This document shows positions 16,082 to 24,630 of a DNA stretch of 50,301 nt, in pieces. The notes under the pieces are model-generated. The model did no database searches. It was not told the DNA's origin and saw only the letters and a list, made by a program, of their open reading frames with translations. The stretch's first letter is position 1. Each line of letters begins with the position of its first letter. The position numbers were made by a program, and so were the translations under genes. Origin of the DNA: Bacteroidales bacterium (GTDB lineage Bacteria > Bacteroidota > Bacteroidia > Bacteroidales > UBA932). Location: assembly GCA_017412645.1 (NCBI GenBank), contig JAFPWX010000006.1, positions 1-50,301 on the forward strand, written 5' to 3'.

Positions 16082-17448
16082 GCGCGAACTCCGCCGAACT
16101 GTTCAACTATCACCTTCGCGGCTTCTTCTATCTTGCTCTGAAGCAGTTCCTTTGAGGACGCTTCGCAGATGAAGCGAAGGTAGGGCTCGGTGTTGGACGG
16201 GCGGATATTGAACCACCACTGCGGGAACTCCAGACGGTAGCCGTCGAAGTCCATCACCTTTTCGGGTTTCTCCCCCGCTTCGAAATGGGCCTTCACGGCC
16301 TCCATCGCCCCGGCCTTGTCTTCCACGCGGAAGTTGATTTCACCGGAGTTCTCGTAACGGGTGAGGCGGTCTATCTCTTCGGAAAGCTTGATACCCTGCT
16401 TTTTCAGGGCGCTCACGATGCGCAGCACGATGATGCTGGCGAGCATGCCGGAATCGGAATAGAAGAAGTCTTTGAAGTAGTAGTGGCCTGCGAGCTCACC
16501 TCCCCAGAGACCGTCGATCTCGCGGAGCTTTGGAGCGGCGAATGCGCGACCCACGCGCCAGGTGTGCACGTCGGCACCGTAGTTCTCCACCAGATACTCG
16601 GCCACTGCTTTGCTGGAGCGGATCTCCTGCAGCACGCGGGGCTTCTTTTCGCCGCGCTCGTCGCAGAAGTAACGCGCCATCATGGCTATTACCAGATCGG
16701 GGGCCACGAAGCGGGCGCGGTCGTCCACGAACATCACGCGGTCGGCGTCGCCGTCGTAGATAACTCCTATATCCGCCTTGCTCTTTGCCACCAGTTCGCG
16801 CAGCGGCTCCACGTTCTTGGGAACCAGCGGGTTGGGCTCGTGGTTCGGGAAGCTGCCGTCCATGGTGTCGAAGAGGAACTCGGCGTTCTCGCCCTTGTAG
16901 ATTTCCTTCGCGAAGAGGCAGCTCATGCCGTTCGAAAGGTCGAAGGCTATCTTGAGGTTGGAGTAGTCGCCCTTGTATTTGCGGAGGAAGGCGATGTAGT
17001 CCGGCTTTATGTCGATTTCGCGCACGGTTCCGGGCTTTGCCGCCTTCGGGGTGGGACGGCCTTCGTCGATCCAGGACTTAATCTGGCCGAGACCGGTGTC
17101 GAGTCCGACGGGAAGGGCGTTCTCGCGGGAGACCTTCATGCCGTTGTATTCCCTGGGGTTGTGGCTGGCGGTTATCTGCACCGAGGCCTTGTAGCCGTAG
17201 TTTGCGGTACCGAAGTACACCAGCGGGGTGCTGCTGAGGCCGATGTCGTCCACGTCGGCGCCGGCGTCGGTGATGCCCTGAAGCAGGGCGTCGTGAATCT
17301 CCTGCCCGGAAAGGCGGCAGTCGCGGCCCACCAGTACCTTGTCGGCCTTAAGCAGTTGCGGCAGGAAGTATCCTACCTTGTAGGCTGTGGTCTTGTCGAA
17401 ATCCACTCCGTAGATTCCGCGGATGTCGTATGCGTGAAATGCTCCCAT
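16078..17448 (-). CDS. Phosphomannomutase/phosphoglucomutase
   Basis: A 456-aa alpha-D-phosphohexomutase interconverting hexose 1- and 6-phosphates for nucleotide-sugar synthesis. The phosphoserine lies in TASHNP (Ser95), the magnesium loop in DGDADR (about 236-241), the sugar loop in GGELAGHYYFKD, and the phosphate loop in RPSNTEPYLRF, in the family order. The GELAGH form with manB-like sequence fits bifunctional PMM/PGM enzymes. It starts 7 nt after the upstream hydrolase stop and overlaps the next gene by 4 nt. Confidence 0.94.
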   Translation of the reverse strand: MGAFHAYDIRGIYGVDFDKTTAYKVGYFLPQLLKADKVLVGRDCRLSGQEIHDALLQGITDAGADVDDIGLSSTPLVYFGTANYGYKASVQITASHNPREYNGMKVSRENALPVGLDTGLGQIKSWIDEGRPTPKAAKPGTVREIDIKPDYIAFLRKYKGDYSNLKIAFDLSNGMSCLFAKEIYKGENAEFLFDTMDGSFPNHEPNPLVPKNVEPLRELVAKSKADIGVIYDGDADRVMFVDDRARFVAPDLVIAMMARYFCDERGEKKPRVLQEIRSSKAVAEYLVENYGADVHTWRVGRAFAAPKLREIDGLWGGELAGHYYFKDFFYSDSGMLASIIVLRIVSALKKQGIKLSEEIDRLTRYENSGEINFRVEDKAGAMEAVKAHFEAGEKPEKVMDFDGYRLEFPQWWFNIRPSNTEPYLRFICEASSKELLQSKIEEAAKVIVEQFGGVRA

Positions 17449-17455
17449 TGTGTTA

Positions 17456-19183
17456 TTATTTTAGTCCTATTGTTTCGTTGAGATAATCGCCTATGCGCTC
17501 CAGCCAGGTGTAGCTGCCCGTTCCGGGCGAGGCCTGGAACTGAAAGCAGTGCTGACGGAGTGCGAGGGTGTGAAGTTCGCTCTGGATTCCCATGGCGCGC
17601 ATCTTTTCCCAGGTCTTCACCGAGTTCATGGCCGCCCAGGGGTCGGAGTCGCCATGGATGAAGAGCATGGGTGCGGTGTCGGGATCGAAGCTGAACTCCG
17701 GAACCAGCACTGCGGAGTCGTCGTTGCCGCCTCCTGCATTGTGCCACTCTGCCCCGTCGGTGAGCGCGTAGGCCGGATAAATGCCTATTCCCCACTGCAC
17801 GTTGCAGGGCAGACGGTCGATATCATCTATCGGCAGATACGAACGGTGGCGCGAGGAAGTAACTCCCATGAGTGTGAGATGGCCTCCGGCCGATGAACCC
17901 ATGATGCCTATTCGCTCGGGATTGAGGCCGCGCTCCGCCGCTTCACTGCGGACGATGCGTATGGCGCGCTGCAGGTCCTGCCAGGCGGTGGTGTGCTTGG
18001 CGAGGCCTTCCGGTCGGGGGGTACGGTATTTCATGGTGACCACCGCCATGCCCTTCGCGTTCAGATAACGGCGGGCCGGGGCCACCTCGAATCCGTCGGG
18101 ATCATTGCCCTCGTAGCTGCCGCCGGAATAGATGATCTGTATTGCGTCGGTCTTGAGCTCTGCCGGGATGTGCCACTCCAGATAGGGGGTGCACTGATGC
18201 TCCTGCGCACAGGGCATCTTGCCTTCCGGCCACAGGTCTTCCTTGAAGTAGATTGCCCTGTCGGCATCGGAGCTGTAGCGGTCCATCAGGGGTACTTCCG
18301 GTTCAAGCTCACCGAGGAAGCCCATCTGGCGCATGAACTCTATTCCGCGCTCCAGGCCGAAGGCGCCGTGTTTCTTATTCGGATAAAGGTGCAGCTCGGC
18401 CGGAATGCCCATACGGCGCAACTGCCTGTAAATAAGGGTACTGCCGTTGGGAGAATAGGGATCGCGGCCGCCGTGGTGAAGGCTCAGCGGGCAGGTCTTT
18501 TCGTCGAATTTGAACACGCTGCTCAGGGCTACGTCGGGCCCGTAACCCTCCCGGGTGGCCTTGGTGCCGGCCTCGCCGTCGGTGGTTACGTATGCCGGAG
18601 CGTTGAGTATTCCCCAGTTGATGTGGCAGGGGACGGTGTCCAGTTTGTCTATGGGCTGGTAGGCCGGAGTCTGCGAGTTTGCCGCAAGCAGAAGGGCGAG
18701 GTGCGAGCCGGCCGACATGGAGATGACTCCTATCTTTTCGGGGTCGAAGCCGCGTTTGGCCGCCTCGCTGCGCACCATGCGCACCGCCCTCTGGCCGTCT
18801 TCCCAGGCCGTCTGGTAGATGGGCAGGCCTTCCGGGCGCGGCGTGCGGTACACGAAGTTCACGCACTGAATGCCGATGGCGGTGAGTTCCTTATGCCAGA
18901 GATCGATGAGTCCCACGTCGCAGGTGCTGTTGTAGCCGCCTCCGGAGATGAGTATCATGCACACGTCGTTGTCCACCTCCGCTGCGGGAGCCTCGAACCA
19001 CTCGAGATACGGGAAGCGGTGTTTGTCGGGCTTGAAACCGGGAGCCCTGGACTCGTCGGTCATGGCAGCTATCTGCCCCGGCTGGGCATCCGGCATCTTC
19101 TTCCTGGGCCAGATAGCCTCGCGCTCCCCTCCCCACGCCTGCAGGGAACTCAGAAGCAGTATCAGCAGAAGGACTCTTTTCAT
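17456..19183 (-). CDS. Secreted tandem-domain alpha/beta-hydrolase
   Basis: A 575-aa protein made of two homologous hydrolase domains behind a signal peptide (MKRVLLLILLLSSLQAWG). Each half carries the same blocks: a P-Y-LEW entry, GGGYN or GGSYEG oxyanion loop, YRTPRPEGL, then D-x-RA-RMVRSEA or RAIRIVRSEAAERGL. Domain one has SMSAGSH in place of the G-x-S-x-G elbow, domain two the canonical GSSAGGH. Acid and base residues appear in both (GGRDPYS with KKHGAFG; HGDSDPW with RQHCFQ). The closest family is acetyl-xylan esterase / BD-FAE-like lipase. It starts 3 nt after def. Substrate unknown. Confidence 0.88.
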   Translation of the reverse strand: MKRVLLLILLLSSLQAWGGEREAIWPRKKMPDAQPGQIAAMTDESRAPGFKPDKHRFPYLEWFEAPAAEVDNDVCMILISGGGYNSTCDVGLIDLWHKELTAIGIQCVNFVYRTPRPEGLPIYQTAWEDGQRAVRMVRSEAAKRGFDPEKIGVISMSAGSHLALLLAANSQTPAYQPIDKLDTVPCHINWGILNAPAYVTTDGEAGTKATREGYGPDVALSSVFKFDEKTCPLSLHHGGRDPYSPNGSTLIYRQLRRMGIPAELHLYPNKKHGAFGLERGIEFMRQMGFLGELEPEVPLMDRYSSDADRAIYFKEDLWPEGKMPCAQEHQCTPYLEWHIPAELKTDAIQIIYSGGSYEGNDPDGFEVAPARRYLNAKGMAVVTMKYRTPRPEGLAKHTTAWQDLQRAIRIVRSEAAERGLNPERIGIMGSSAGGHLTLMGVTSSRHRSYLPIDDIDRLPCNVQWGIGIYPAYALTDGAEWHNAGGGNDDSAVLVPEFSFDPDTAPMLFIHGDSDPWAAMNSVKTWEKMRAMGIQSELHTLALRQHCFQFQASPGTGSYTWLERIGDYLNETIGLK

Positions 19184-19186
19184 GGA

Positions 19187-19744
19187 TTATTTGACCAGTT
19201 TGGATTTGTAACGCGTCTGCACCTTTCCGGCGGAGATGCCGGTGAGTTTTTTCGCCACCAGCTTGCGGCGTATGGGGGCCACGAGGTCGGTGAAGAGCTC
19301 GCCCTCGAGGTGGCTGAACTCGTGCTCCACCATGCGGGCGGCGAAGTTGTCGAAGTCTTCCGTGAGCTTTTCGAACTTCTCGTTGTAATACTCCACCTTG
19401 ATGCTCTTTGGGCGCACCACGTCGCAGTAGATGCCGGGCACGCTGAGGCAGCCTTCGTTGTAGGTGACTTTCTCGTCGCTCGCTTCCAGCACCACCGGGT
19501 TGATGAAGGTGCGCTTGAAGCCCTTGAGGTACGGGTAGATGTCGGCCATCACGTCGCCGTCGACCACCACCACGCGCACGCTCTCCCCTATCTGGGGAGC
19601 CGCCAGGCCGCAGCCTTCCGAGGCCGCCAGGGTGTCCCAGAGGTCGGTCACGAGGCCTGTGATTTCTTCTTTCTTATTGAGGTCCGCCAGGGCCGCCTTG
19701 CGGCGGAGCACCTCGGATCCGTAGAGATAAATGGGTTTTATCAT
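19187..19744 (-). CDS. def: Peptide deformylase
   Basis: Removes the formyl group from nascent proteins. The 185-aa sequence has the three family motifs: GCGLAAPQ (44-51), EGCLS with metal ligand Cys99, and HEFSH (H141, E142, H145). The last is normally HExDH, so Ser at the fourth place is a mild departure that leaves metal ligands and the catalytic Glu intact. The start overlaps the ruvX stop (19741-19744), so the two are translationally coupled. Confidence 0.96.
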   Translation of the reverse strand: MIKPIYLYGSEVLRRKAALADLNKKEEITGLVTDLWDTLAASEGCGLAAPQIGESVRVVVVDGDVMADIYPYLKGFKRTFINPVVLEASDEKVTYNEGCLSVPGIYCDVVRPKSIKVEYYNEKFEKLTEDFDNFAARMVEHEFSHLEGELFTDLVAPIRRKLVAKKLTGISAGKVQTRYKSKLVK

Positions 19745-20157
19745 TTGTTCGTTCTGTCCAGATAGCTCTGCAAAATGATGGCTGCGCTGATGCGGTCGAC
19801 CGATTCCTTTTTGCGGCGCTCGCTCTTTTTCATGCCGCCGTCGATCATGGCTCTGTGGGCCAGCACTGAGGTGAAGCGTTCGTCTTCCTTCACTATCTCC
19901 ACCCCCGGGAAGGCCTTGGAAAGCTTTTTCAGGAAGCCTTCCACGTCGGAGAGGGCCTCCGCCGGACGGCCGTCCAGATTGAGGGGATATCCCACCACGA
20001 AGCGAATTACGTGCTCGCGCGAGGCGTAATTTTGCAGATATTCTATTATCTTTGCACTCGGCACCGTCTCAAGAGGAGAGGCAAACACCGCCAGAGGGTC
20101 GCTCACCGCAACTCCCACGCGGGCTCTGCCATAGTCTATGCCGACGGTTCTGTCCAT
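19741..20157 (-). CDS. ruvX: RuvX/YqgF-family Holliday junction resolvase-like nuclease
   Basis: An RNase H-fold protein of the YqgF family, implicated in pre-16S rRNA processing and perhaps junction resolution. From the ATG at 20157 it has 138 aa, the normal size. Acidic catalytic residues appear in GIDYG (Asp8), KEDERFTS and ESVDRISA, with VVGYPLNLDG between. The frame can be extended upstream with a TTG at 20175, but the -7 element TAACTTTG (20163-20170) overlaps that extension, so the ATG is preferred and the mRNA is nearly leaderless. It heads the long minus-strand run reaching 10102. Confidence 0.92.
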   Translation of the reverse strand: MDRTVGIDYGRARVGVAVSDPLAVFASPLETVPSAKIIEYLQNYASREHVIRFVVGYPLNLDGRPAEALSDVEGFLKKLSKAFPGVEIVKEDERFTSVLAHRAMIDGGMKKSERRKKESVDRISAAIILQSYLDRTNK

Positions 20158-20162
20158 ACTTG

Positions 20163-20170
20163 CAAAGTTA
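20163..20170 (-). promoter_or_regulatory. -7 promoter element of ruvX
   Basis: TAACTTTG fits TAnnTTTG and ends 5 nt before the ruvX ATG, implying transcription starts at or next to the start codon. It lies in the 21-bp gap to the divergent M23-like gene. No clear -33 element. Confidence 0.6.
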
Positions 20171-20178
20171 AGCAAAAA

Positions 20179-20997
20179 ATGGCAAAAAACACTGCTAAAC
20201 TATACAGGCTCACACTGAGCGACGACGCCTCCCACAAGAAGATACGCCTTTGGCGTTTTTCGCGCGTCTGGGGCATCGCCGTGGTGATTACCACGCTGGT
20301 GGTGGGCTTCGGCGTGAGCTACGCTCTCATCGCCCTCACCCCGCTCAAGAATGCCATCCCCGGCTATCCCGACGCCCACTTCAAGAAAGACGCTATCGCC
20401 AATGCCCTTAAGATAGATTCCCTCGAGAACGCCATGTTCCGCTGGACCCTCTATGCGGAGAACCTCTCCCGCATCCTGTCCGGCGAAGAGGCCCTTTCGG
20501 AGGCCGACAGCATCATCGCCGCCAACCCGTCGCGCTACCTGGAGACCGTCTCCCGCGAGGAGATGGCCCGCCGCGACTCAGTACTCCGCTCCACCGTGGC
20601 TGCGGAAGACCGTTTCGGCGTGGCAGGCGTGAAGCGTCAGCTGCCCCTCGAGGGCCTGCATTTCTTCACCCCGGTCAAGGGAGCGGTTTCCCGCGGATTC
20701 GATGCGGTACTGCATCCCGGAGTGGACATCACCGCCCGCGACGGTTCGGTGGTGTGCGCCGTGCTCGACGGCACCGTGATCAATGCGGGCTGGACAGACG
20801 AGGCCGGCTATTCGGTGATCATTCAGCATCAGGGCAATATCGTCACCTGCTACAAGAACAACCGTCACCTCCTCGTGAAGGAGGGCGACAAGGTTGCGGC
20901 CGGCAAGCCTCTGGCCGCCTCGGGAGGCGATTATCTGCATTTCGAAATCTGGCACGACGGCCAGGCGGTGGATCCCGTTCAATTCGTGAAGTTCTGA
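20179..20997 (+). CDS. Membrane-anchored M23-like protein, active site probably incomplete
   Basis: A 272-aa protein with one N-terminal membrane segment (about residues 32-52, WGIAVVITTLVVGFGVSYALI), an alpha-helical linker and a LytM domain at the C-terminus. The zinc-binding HPGVD and the HFE of the final motif are there, but the HxH pair reads YLH: the first His is Tyr, in a shortened loop (ASGGDYLHFE). This suggests a non-catalytic regulator like EnvC or NlpD rather than a working endopeptidase. It starts 21 bp from the divergent ruvX and leads a plus-strand run with dxr, rseP and a lipoprotein gene. An upstream in-frame extension to 20011 overlaps ruvX and is rejected. Confidence 0.88.
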   Translation: MAKNTAKLYRLTLSDDASHKKIRLWRFSRVWGIAVVITTLVVGFGVSYALIALTPLKNAIPGYPDAHFKKDAIANALKIDSLENAMFRWTLYAENLSRILSGEEALSEADSIIAANPSRYLETVSREEMARRDSVLRSTVAAEDRFGVAGVKRQLPLEGLHFFTPVKGAVSRGFDAVLHPGVDITARDGSVVCAVLDGTVINAGWTDEAGYSVIIQHQGNIVTCYKNNRHLLVKEGDKVAAGKPLAASGGDYLHFEIWHDGQAVDPVQFVKF

Positions 20998-21002
20998 TTT
21001 AG

Positions 21003-22157
21003 ATGGAAGGCCGCCGTCGCATAGCCATACTCGGTTCCACCGGTTCAATAGGCACCCAGACCCTGGACGTCATCGGCCAGCACCCCGACATGTTCGAGGT
21101 GGTGATGCTTTCCGCCTGGGGCAACTCGGAACTGCTTGCTCAGCAGGCCGTTCAGTTCGACGCCGACTCGGTGGTGATCTGCGATTCCTCAAAGTATTCC
21201 GCCCTCGCCGCCGAACTGCAGCCCAAGGGCATAAAAGTCTTCACCGGCACCGACAGCCTCTGCTCGCTCGTGGCCGGCGACAATGTGGACATAGTCGTGG
21301 GAGCGATGGTCGGATTCGCCGGTCTGCGTCCCACTCTGGCAGCCCTCGAAGCCGGGAAGATAGTGGCACTGGCGAACAAGGAAACGCTGGTGGCCGCCGG
21401 AAAGGTGGTTACCGACACCATGCGCGCCCATAAGGCCGTGATACTGCCGGTGGACTCGGAGCATTCCGCCATCTTCCAGTGCCTCATGGCAGCGGCCGAC
21501 AATCCGGCCGTACGACTGCATCTCACCGCATCCGGAGGCCCGTTCCGCACGTGGAGCCGCGAGCAGATCGCCCAGGCTACGGCCGCCCAGGCGCTCAAGC
21601 ACCCCAACTGGAACATGGGCGCCAAGGTCACCATCGACTCGGCCACCATGATGAACAAGGGTTTCGAGGTGATGGAGGCCCGCTGGCTCTTCGACATGCA
21701 GCCCTCCGACATCGAGGTTCTGGTGCACCCCGAGAGCATCGTGCATTCGATGGTGGAGTTCGAGGACGGCGCCGTCATCGCCCAGCTGGGCAATCCCGAC
21801 ATGCGCGAGCCGATTTCCTTCGCCCTGGCCTTCCCCTCCCGCATTTCCATTGGGGCCCGCAGGCTGGACCTGGGAGCGCTCGGCGCCCTTCATTTCGAGA
21901 AACCGGATCTCGACCGTTTCCCATGCCTTGCTCTCGCCTATGAGGCTCTCCGGCGTGGCGGGAACATGCCCTGTGCGCTCAACGCAGCCAACGAAGTTGC
22001 GGTGGCCGCTTTCCTTCAGGGGCGCATTCCTTTCTACGGAATTCCGCAGTTGCTTGAAAAAGTTTGCGCTGGCTTGAATTTTGCTGCAGATCCCTCGCTC
22101 GACGACATCTTCAGCACCGACGCCGAAGCTGCCGCCCGGGCCCGCGAACTGCTCTAA
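21003..22157 (+). CDS. dxr: 1-deoxy-D-xylulose 5-phosphate reductoisomerase
   Basis: Second enzyme of the MEP isoprenoid pathway, making MEP with NADPH. The 384-aa sequence opens with the NADPH motif GSTGSIGTQTLD (11-22), then ANKET, the metal ligands in VDSEHSA, the flexible loop at SGGPFRTW, and HPNWNMGAKVTIDSATMMNKG. Spacing is very tight: 5 nt after the M23-like gene, and its stop codon touches the ATG of rseP. UppS, which uses the products of this pathway, is encoded at 35820-36491. Confidence 0.97.
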   Translation: MEGRRRIAILGSTGSIGTQTLDVIGQHPDMFEVVMLSAWGNSELLAQQAVQFDADSVVICDSSKYSALAAELQPKGIKVFTGTDSLCSLVAGDNVDIVVGAMVGFAGLRPTLAALEAGKIVALANKETLVAAGKVVTDTMRAHKAVILPVDSEHSAIFQCLMAAADNPAVRLHLTASGGPFRTWSREQIAQATAAQALKHPNWNMGAKVTIDSATMMNKGFEVMEARWLFDMQPSDIEVLVHPESIVHSMVEFEDGAVIAQLGNPDMREPISFALAFPSRISIGARRLDLGALGALHFEKPDLDRFPCLALAYEALRRGGNMPCALNAANEVAVAAFLQGRIPFYGIPQLLEKVCAGLNFAADPSLDDIFSTDAEAAARARELL

Positions 22158-23486
22158 ATGGTTGCACTCATCAAAGCGCTGCAAGTAATCCTTGCACTCT
22201 CCATACTCATCCTGTTCCATGAACTGGGTCACTACACCTTTGCCAAGATCTTCCGGATAAAGGTGGATAAGTTCTTCCTTTTCTTCGACGCCGGCGGGAC
22301 TTTCCTTTTCAGCACCAAACGCTCGAAGTGGTTTACGAAGATCTGTCCCAGAGCCCTGGATTGGGAAACGGAGTACGGAATAGGCTGGCTGCCTCTGGGC
22401 GGCTATTGCAAGATCGCCGGCATGGTGGACGAGAGCATGGACCGCGAGCAGCTCGCCCAGAAGCCCAAGCCCTGGGAGTTCCGATCGCACGGCCCCTGGC
22501 AGCGCCTGCTGGTGATGGGTGGCGGAGTGCTCTACAATTTCATCTTCGCCGTGCTGGCCTTCGTGGCCATCGCCGGCATCTGGGGCGACAGCTACATCCC
22601 GGTGCGCGGCTCGCAGGTTTATCCTAGCGAGCTGGCGGTCGATCTGGGCTTCCGTCCCGGCGACGAGATCCTCGCCTTCGACGGCTGGGAGCCGGAGAAC
22701 TTCGGTATGCTGCAGGCCGACCTGGTGCGCCGGAAGGTGCGCGAAGCTACGGTTCTGCGCGACGGCGACACCCTGCGGCTCTACATCGACCAAAACTACA
22801 CCAAGGACGTGCTGAACGCCGATATGATGTTCGACCTGGCGGTGCCGTTCGTGGTGGATTCCGTGGCGGGGGCGAACACGGCCCTGCAGAAGGGTGACCG
22901 GGTGGTGGCCTTCGAGGGCACTCCGGTGCACTTCCTTCAGGATGCCCGGCCCGTGCTGGCAGGACTTGCCGGCCGGAGCGTTCACGCCGCCGTCGTCCGC
23001 GGAGCGGATACCCTTGCCGTGCCCGTTCAGGTGGACAGTGCCGGCCGGATCGGGGTATACATGCAGACTCCCCGGCCGGTGGTGCACCGCTACAGCTTCT
23101 GGCAGGCCTTCCCGGCCGGATGGAAGCTTACCGGAGAGATGCTCCGAGGGTATCTTCAGGACCTCCGTCTTCTCGTCACCCCCAGCTCCGGAGCGTATAA
23201 GAGCGTGGGCAGTTTCATCGCCATAGGGCAGATTTTCCCGGCGGTGTGGGACTGGTACCGCTTCATGTATATACTTGGTATGCTGAGCATTATGCTCGCC
23301 GTGATGAACCTCCTGCCCATCCCGGCACTGGACGGCGGGCACATACTCTTTACCATATTTGAGATTATTACCGGCCGCAAGCCCTCGGACAAGTTCATGA
23401 TGGCGGCGCAGTGGGTGGGCATGATCCTGCTGCTCGCTCTCATGGTCCTGGCTTTCGGCAACGACATATCACGATTAATCCATTAG
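22158..23486 (+). CDS. rseP: Site-2 intramembrane protease
   Basis: M50 metalloprotease that cuts membrane-bound anti-sigma factors or signal-peptide remnants. The 442-aa protein has HELGH (21-25) in its first membrane helix, a PDZ-like stretch after about residue 200 (VPFVVDSVAGANTALQKGD), and the second metal motif NLLPIPALDGGH near the C-terminus. The ATG follows the dxr stop directly. The dxr-rseP order is widely conserved in Bacteroidota. No anti-sigma gene lies in the window. Confidence 0.95.
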   Translation: MVALIKALQVILALSILILFHELGHYTFAKIFRIKVDKFFLFFDAGGTFLFSTKRSKWFTKICPRALDWETEYGIGWLPLGGYCKIAGMVDESMDREQLAQKPKPWEFRSHGPWQRLLVMGGGVLYNFIFAVLAFVAIAGIWGDSYIPVRGSQVYPSELAVDLGFRPGDEILAFDGWEPENFGMLQADLVRRKVREATVLRDGDTLRLYIDQNYTKDVLNADMMFDLAVPFVVDSVAGANTALQKGDRVVAFEGTPVHFLQDARPVLAGLAGRSVHAAVVRGADTLAVPVQVDSAGRIGVYMQTPRPVVHRYSFWQAFPAGWKLTGEMLRGYLQDLRLLVTPSSGAYKSVGSFIAIGQIFPAVWDWYRFMYILGMLSIMLAVMNLLPIPALDGGHILFTIFEIITGRKPSDKFMMAAQWVGMILLLALMVLAFGNDISRLIH

Positions 23487-23490
23487 CATT

Positions 23491-24483
23491 ATGAAAAAGA
23501 TACTCGGATTCCTGTTTGTGGCTCTTTCGCTCGTCAGTTGCGGCGGGCGCCGCGAGGCCCTTCTGCCCAACGTGAGCGGCAAGGCCGGCGAAGTTATCGT
23601 GGTGATGAAGAAGGCCGACTGGGAAGGTGCTCTCGGCAGCGTTACCCGCGACCTGCTCGCCTGCGACTGCCCCTGGCTGCCCCTTCGCGAACCCCTCTAT
23701 TCCCTGGTGAACATCGCTCCGGCAGACCTTTCGAACCTCTTCAAGGTGCACCGCAACATCGTGTACTTCGACATCGACCCGCAGGCAGTGGAGACCGGTG
23801 TGAAGTATGTGAAGGACCGCTGGGCCGCTACCCAGTGTTTCGTGTACGTGGCTGCCCACACTTCCGAGGAGGCCGTGGACTGGGTGAAGGTCCAGGGCAA
23901 TACCATCGCGGATTACATCGAGCAGGCCGAGCGCGACCGCGTGATTTCCAACACGCTGCATTACGAGAACCGCACCCTGGCCCCCCAGGTGCGTGAGATC
24001 TTCGGCGGTTCGCCGCACTTCCCCACCGGCTATTCTCTCAAGAAGAAGACCGCCGATTTCGTGTGGATTGCCGATGAGAAGCAGTACACGAACCAGGGAA
24101 TCCTGATCTACAGCTATCCCGCCGGTGACGATCCGTTCACCCTGGACAAGATCATCACCCATCGCAACGCCGCCCTCAAGGCCAATGTTCCCGGCATGTT
24201 CGAGAACACCTGGATGACTACCGGCGACTACCCCGCCCCGTATGTAGAGTACCTGAAGTACCGCGGACGCAGCTTCGCCCAGGTGCGCGGCTGGTGGGAG
24301 GTTGAAAACGACTATATGGCAGGTCCTTTCGTGTCGCAGAGTTTCTACAGCCGCGACGGATCCCGCATCATCGTAGCCGAGGCTTTCCTGTACGCCCCCA
24401 AGTACGACAAGCGCCAGTACCTGCGTCAGGTTGAATCGCTTCTGTATTCCTGGGATTGGGCAGAGGATTCTTCAAAAAAATAG
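23491..24483 (+). CDS. DUF4837 family lipoprotein
   Basis: A 330-aa lipoprotein. The signal ends in LSLVSC, a clear lipobox with Cys17. The mature part fits the Bacteroidota-specific DUF4837 family by its start (GKAGEVIVVMKKADW), the repeated-looking fold, GYSLKKKTADFVWI, and FVSQSFYSRDG near the end. Function unknown. It begins 4 nt after rseP, and in relatives it also follows rseP, which suggests a role in envelope maintenance. The promoter of tRNA-Glu starts right at its stop codon. Confidence 0.88.
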   Translation: MKKILGFLFVALSLVSCGGRREALLPNVSGKAGEVIVVMKKADWEGALGSVTRDLLACDCPWLPLREPLYSLVNIAPADLSNLFKVHRNIVYFDIDPQAVETGVKYVKDRWAATQCFVYVAAHTSEEAVDWVKVQGNTIADYIEQAERDRVISNTLHYENRTLAPQVREIFGGSPHFPTGYSLKKKTADFVWIADEKQYTNQGILIYSYPAGDDPFTLDKIITHRNAALKANVPGMFENTWMTTGDYPAPYVEYLKYRGRSFAQVRGWWEVENDYMAGPFVSQSFYSRDGSRIIVAEAFLYAPKYDKRQYLRQVESLLYSWDWAEDSSKK

Positions 24484-24513
24484 TTGTGATATCAGAAATT
24501 ATTTTTACCTTTG
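24484..24513 (+). promoter_or_regulatory. Promoter of tRNA-Glu and rpsT
   Basis: TTGT (24484-24487), 18 nt, then TACCTTTG (24506-24513). The tRNA begins 17 nt later. The -7 element is an exact match, the -33 is a variant. Confidence 0.6.
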
Positions 24514-24530
24514 CATCCCTTTTAGGATAA

Positions 24531-24602
24531 GGTGGGTTCGTATAACGGTCAGTACTCAGGATTTTCATTCCTGCAATAGGAGTTCGATTCTCCTACCCAC
24601 TA
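24531..24602 (+). tRNA. tRNA-Glu (UUC)
   Basis: A 72-nt cloverleaf. The acceptor stem GGTGGGT pairs with ACCCACT (one G-T at the top), the anticodon stem CAGGA pairs with TCCTG around loop TTTTCAT, giving anticodon TTC, and the T-arm is AGGAG-TTCGATT-CTCCT. CCA is not encoded. It is 28 nt upstream of rpsT, probably on the same transcript. Confidence 0.93.
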
Positions 24603-24630
24603 CGAAAAAAATAATAAAAAAGTAACAATA

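Noticed and set aside
13385-16141. A 918-aa open frame antisense to the GH36 and M23 genes
   Set aside because: GC-rich coding DNA leaves the opposite strand open. The sense strand has complete catalytic motifs, and the antisense product has no recognisable domain.
19187-19744. Inactive deformylase because of HEFSH instead of HExDH
   Set aside because: Both metal His and the catalytic Glu are kept; only a non-ligand position differs.
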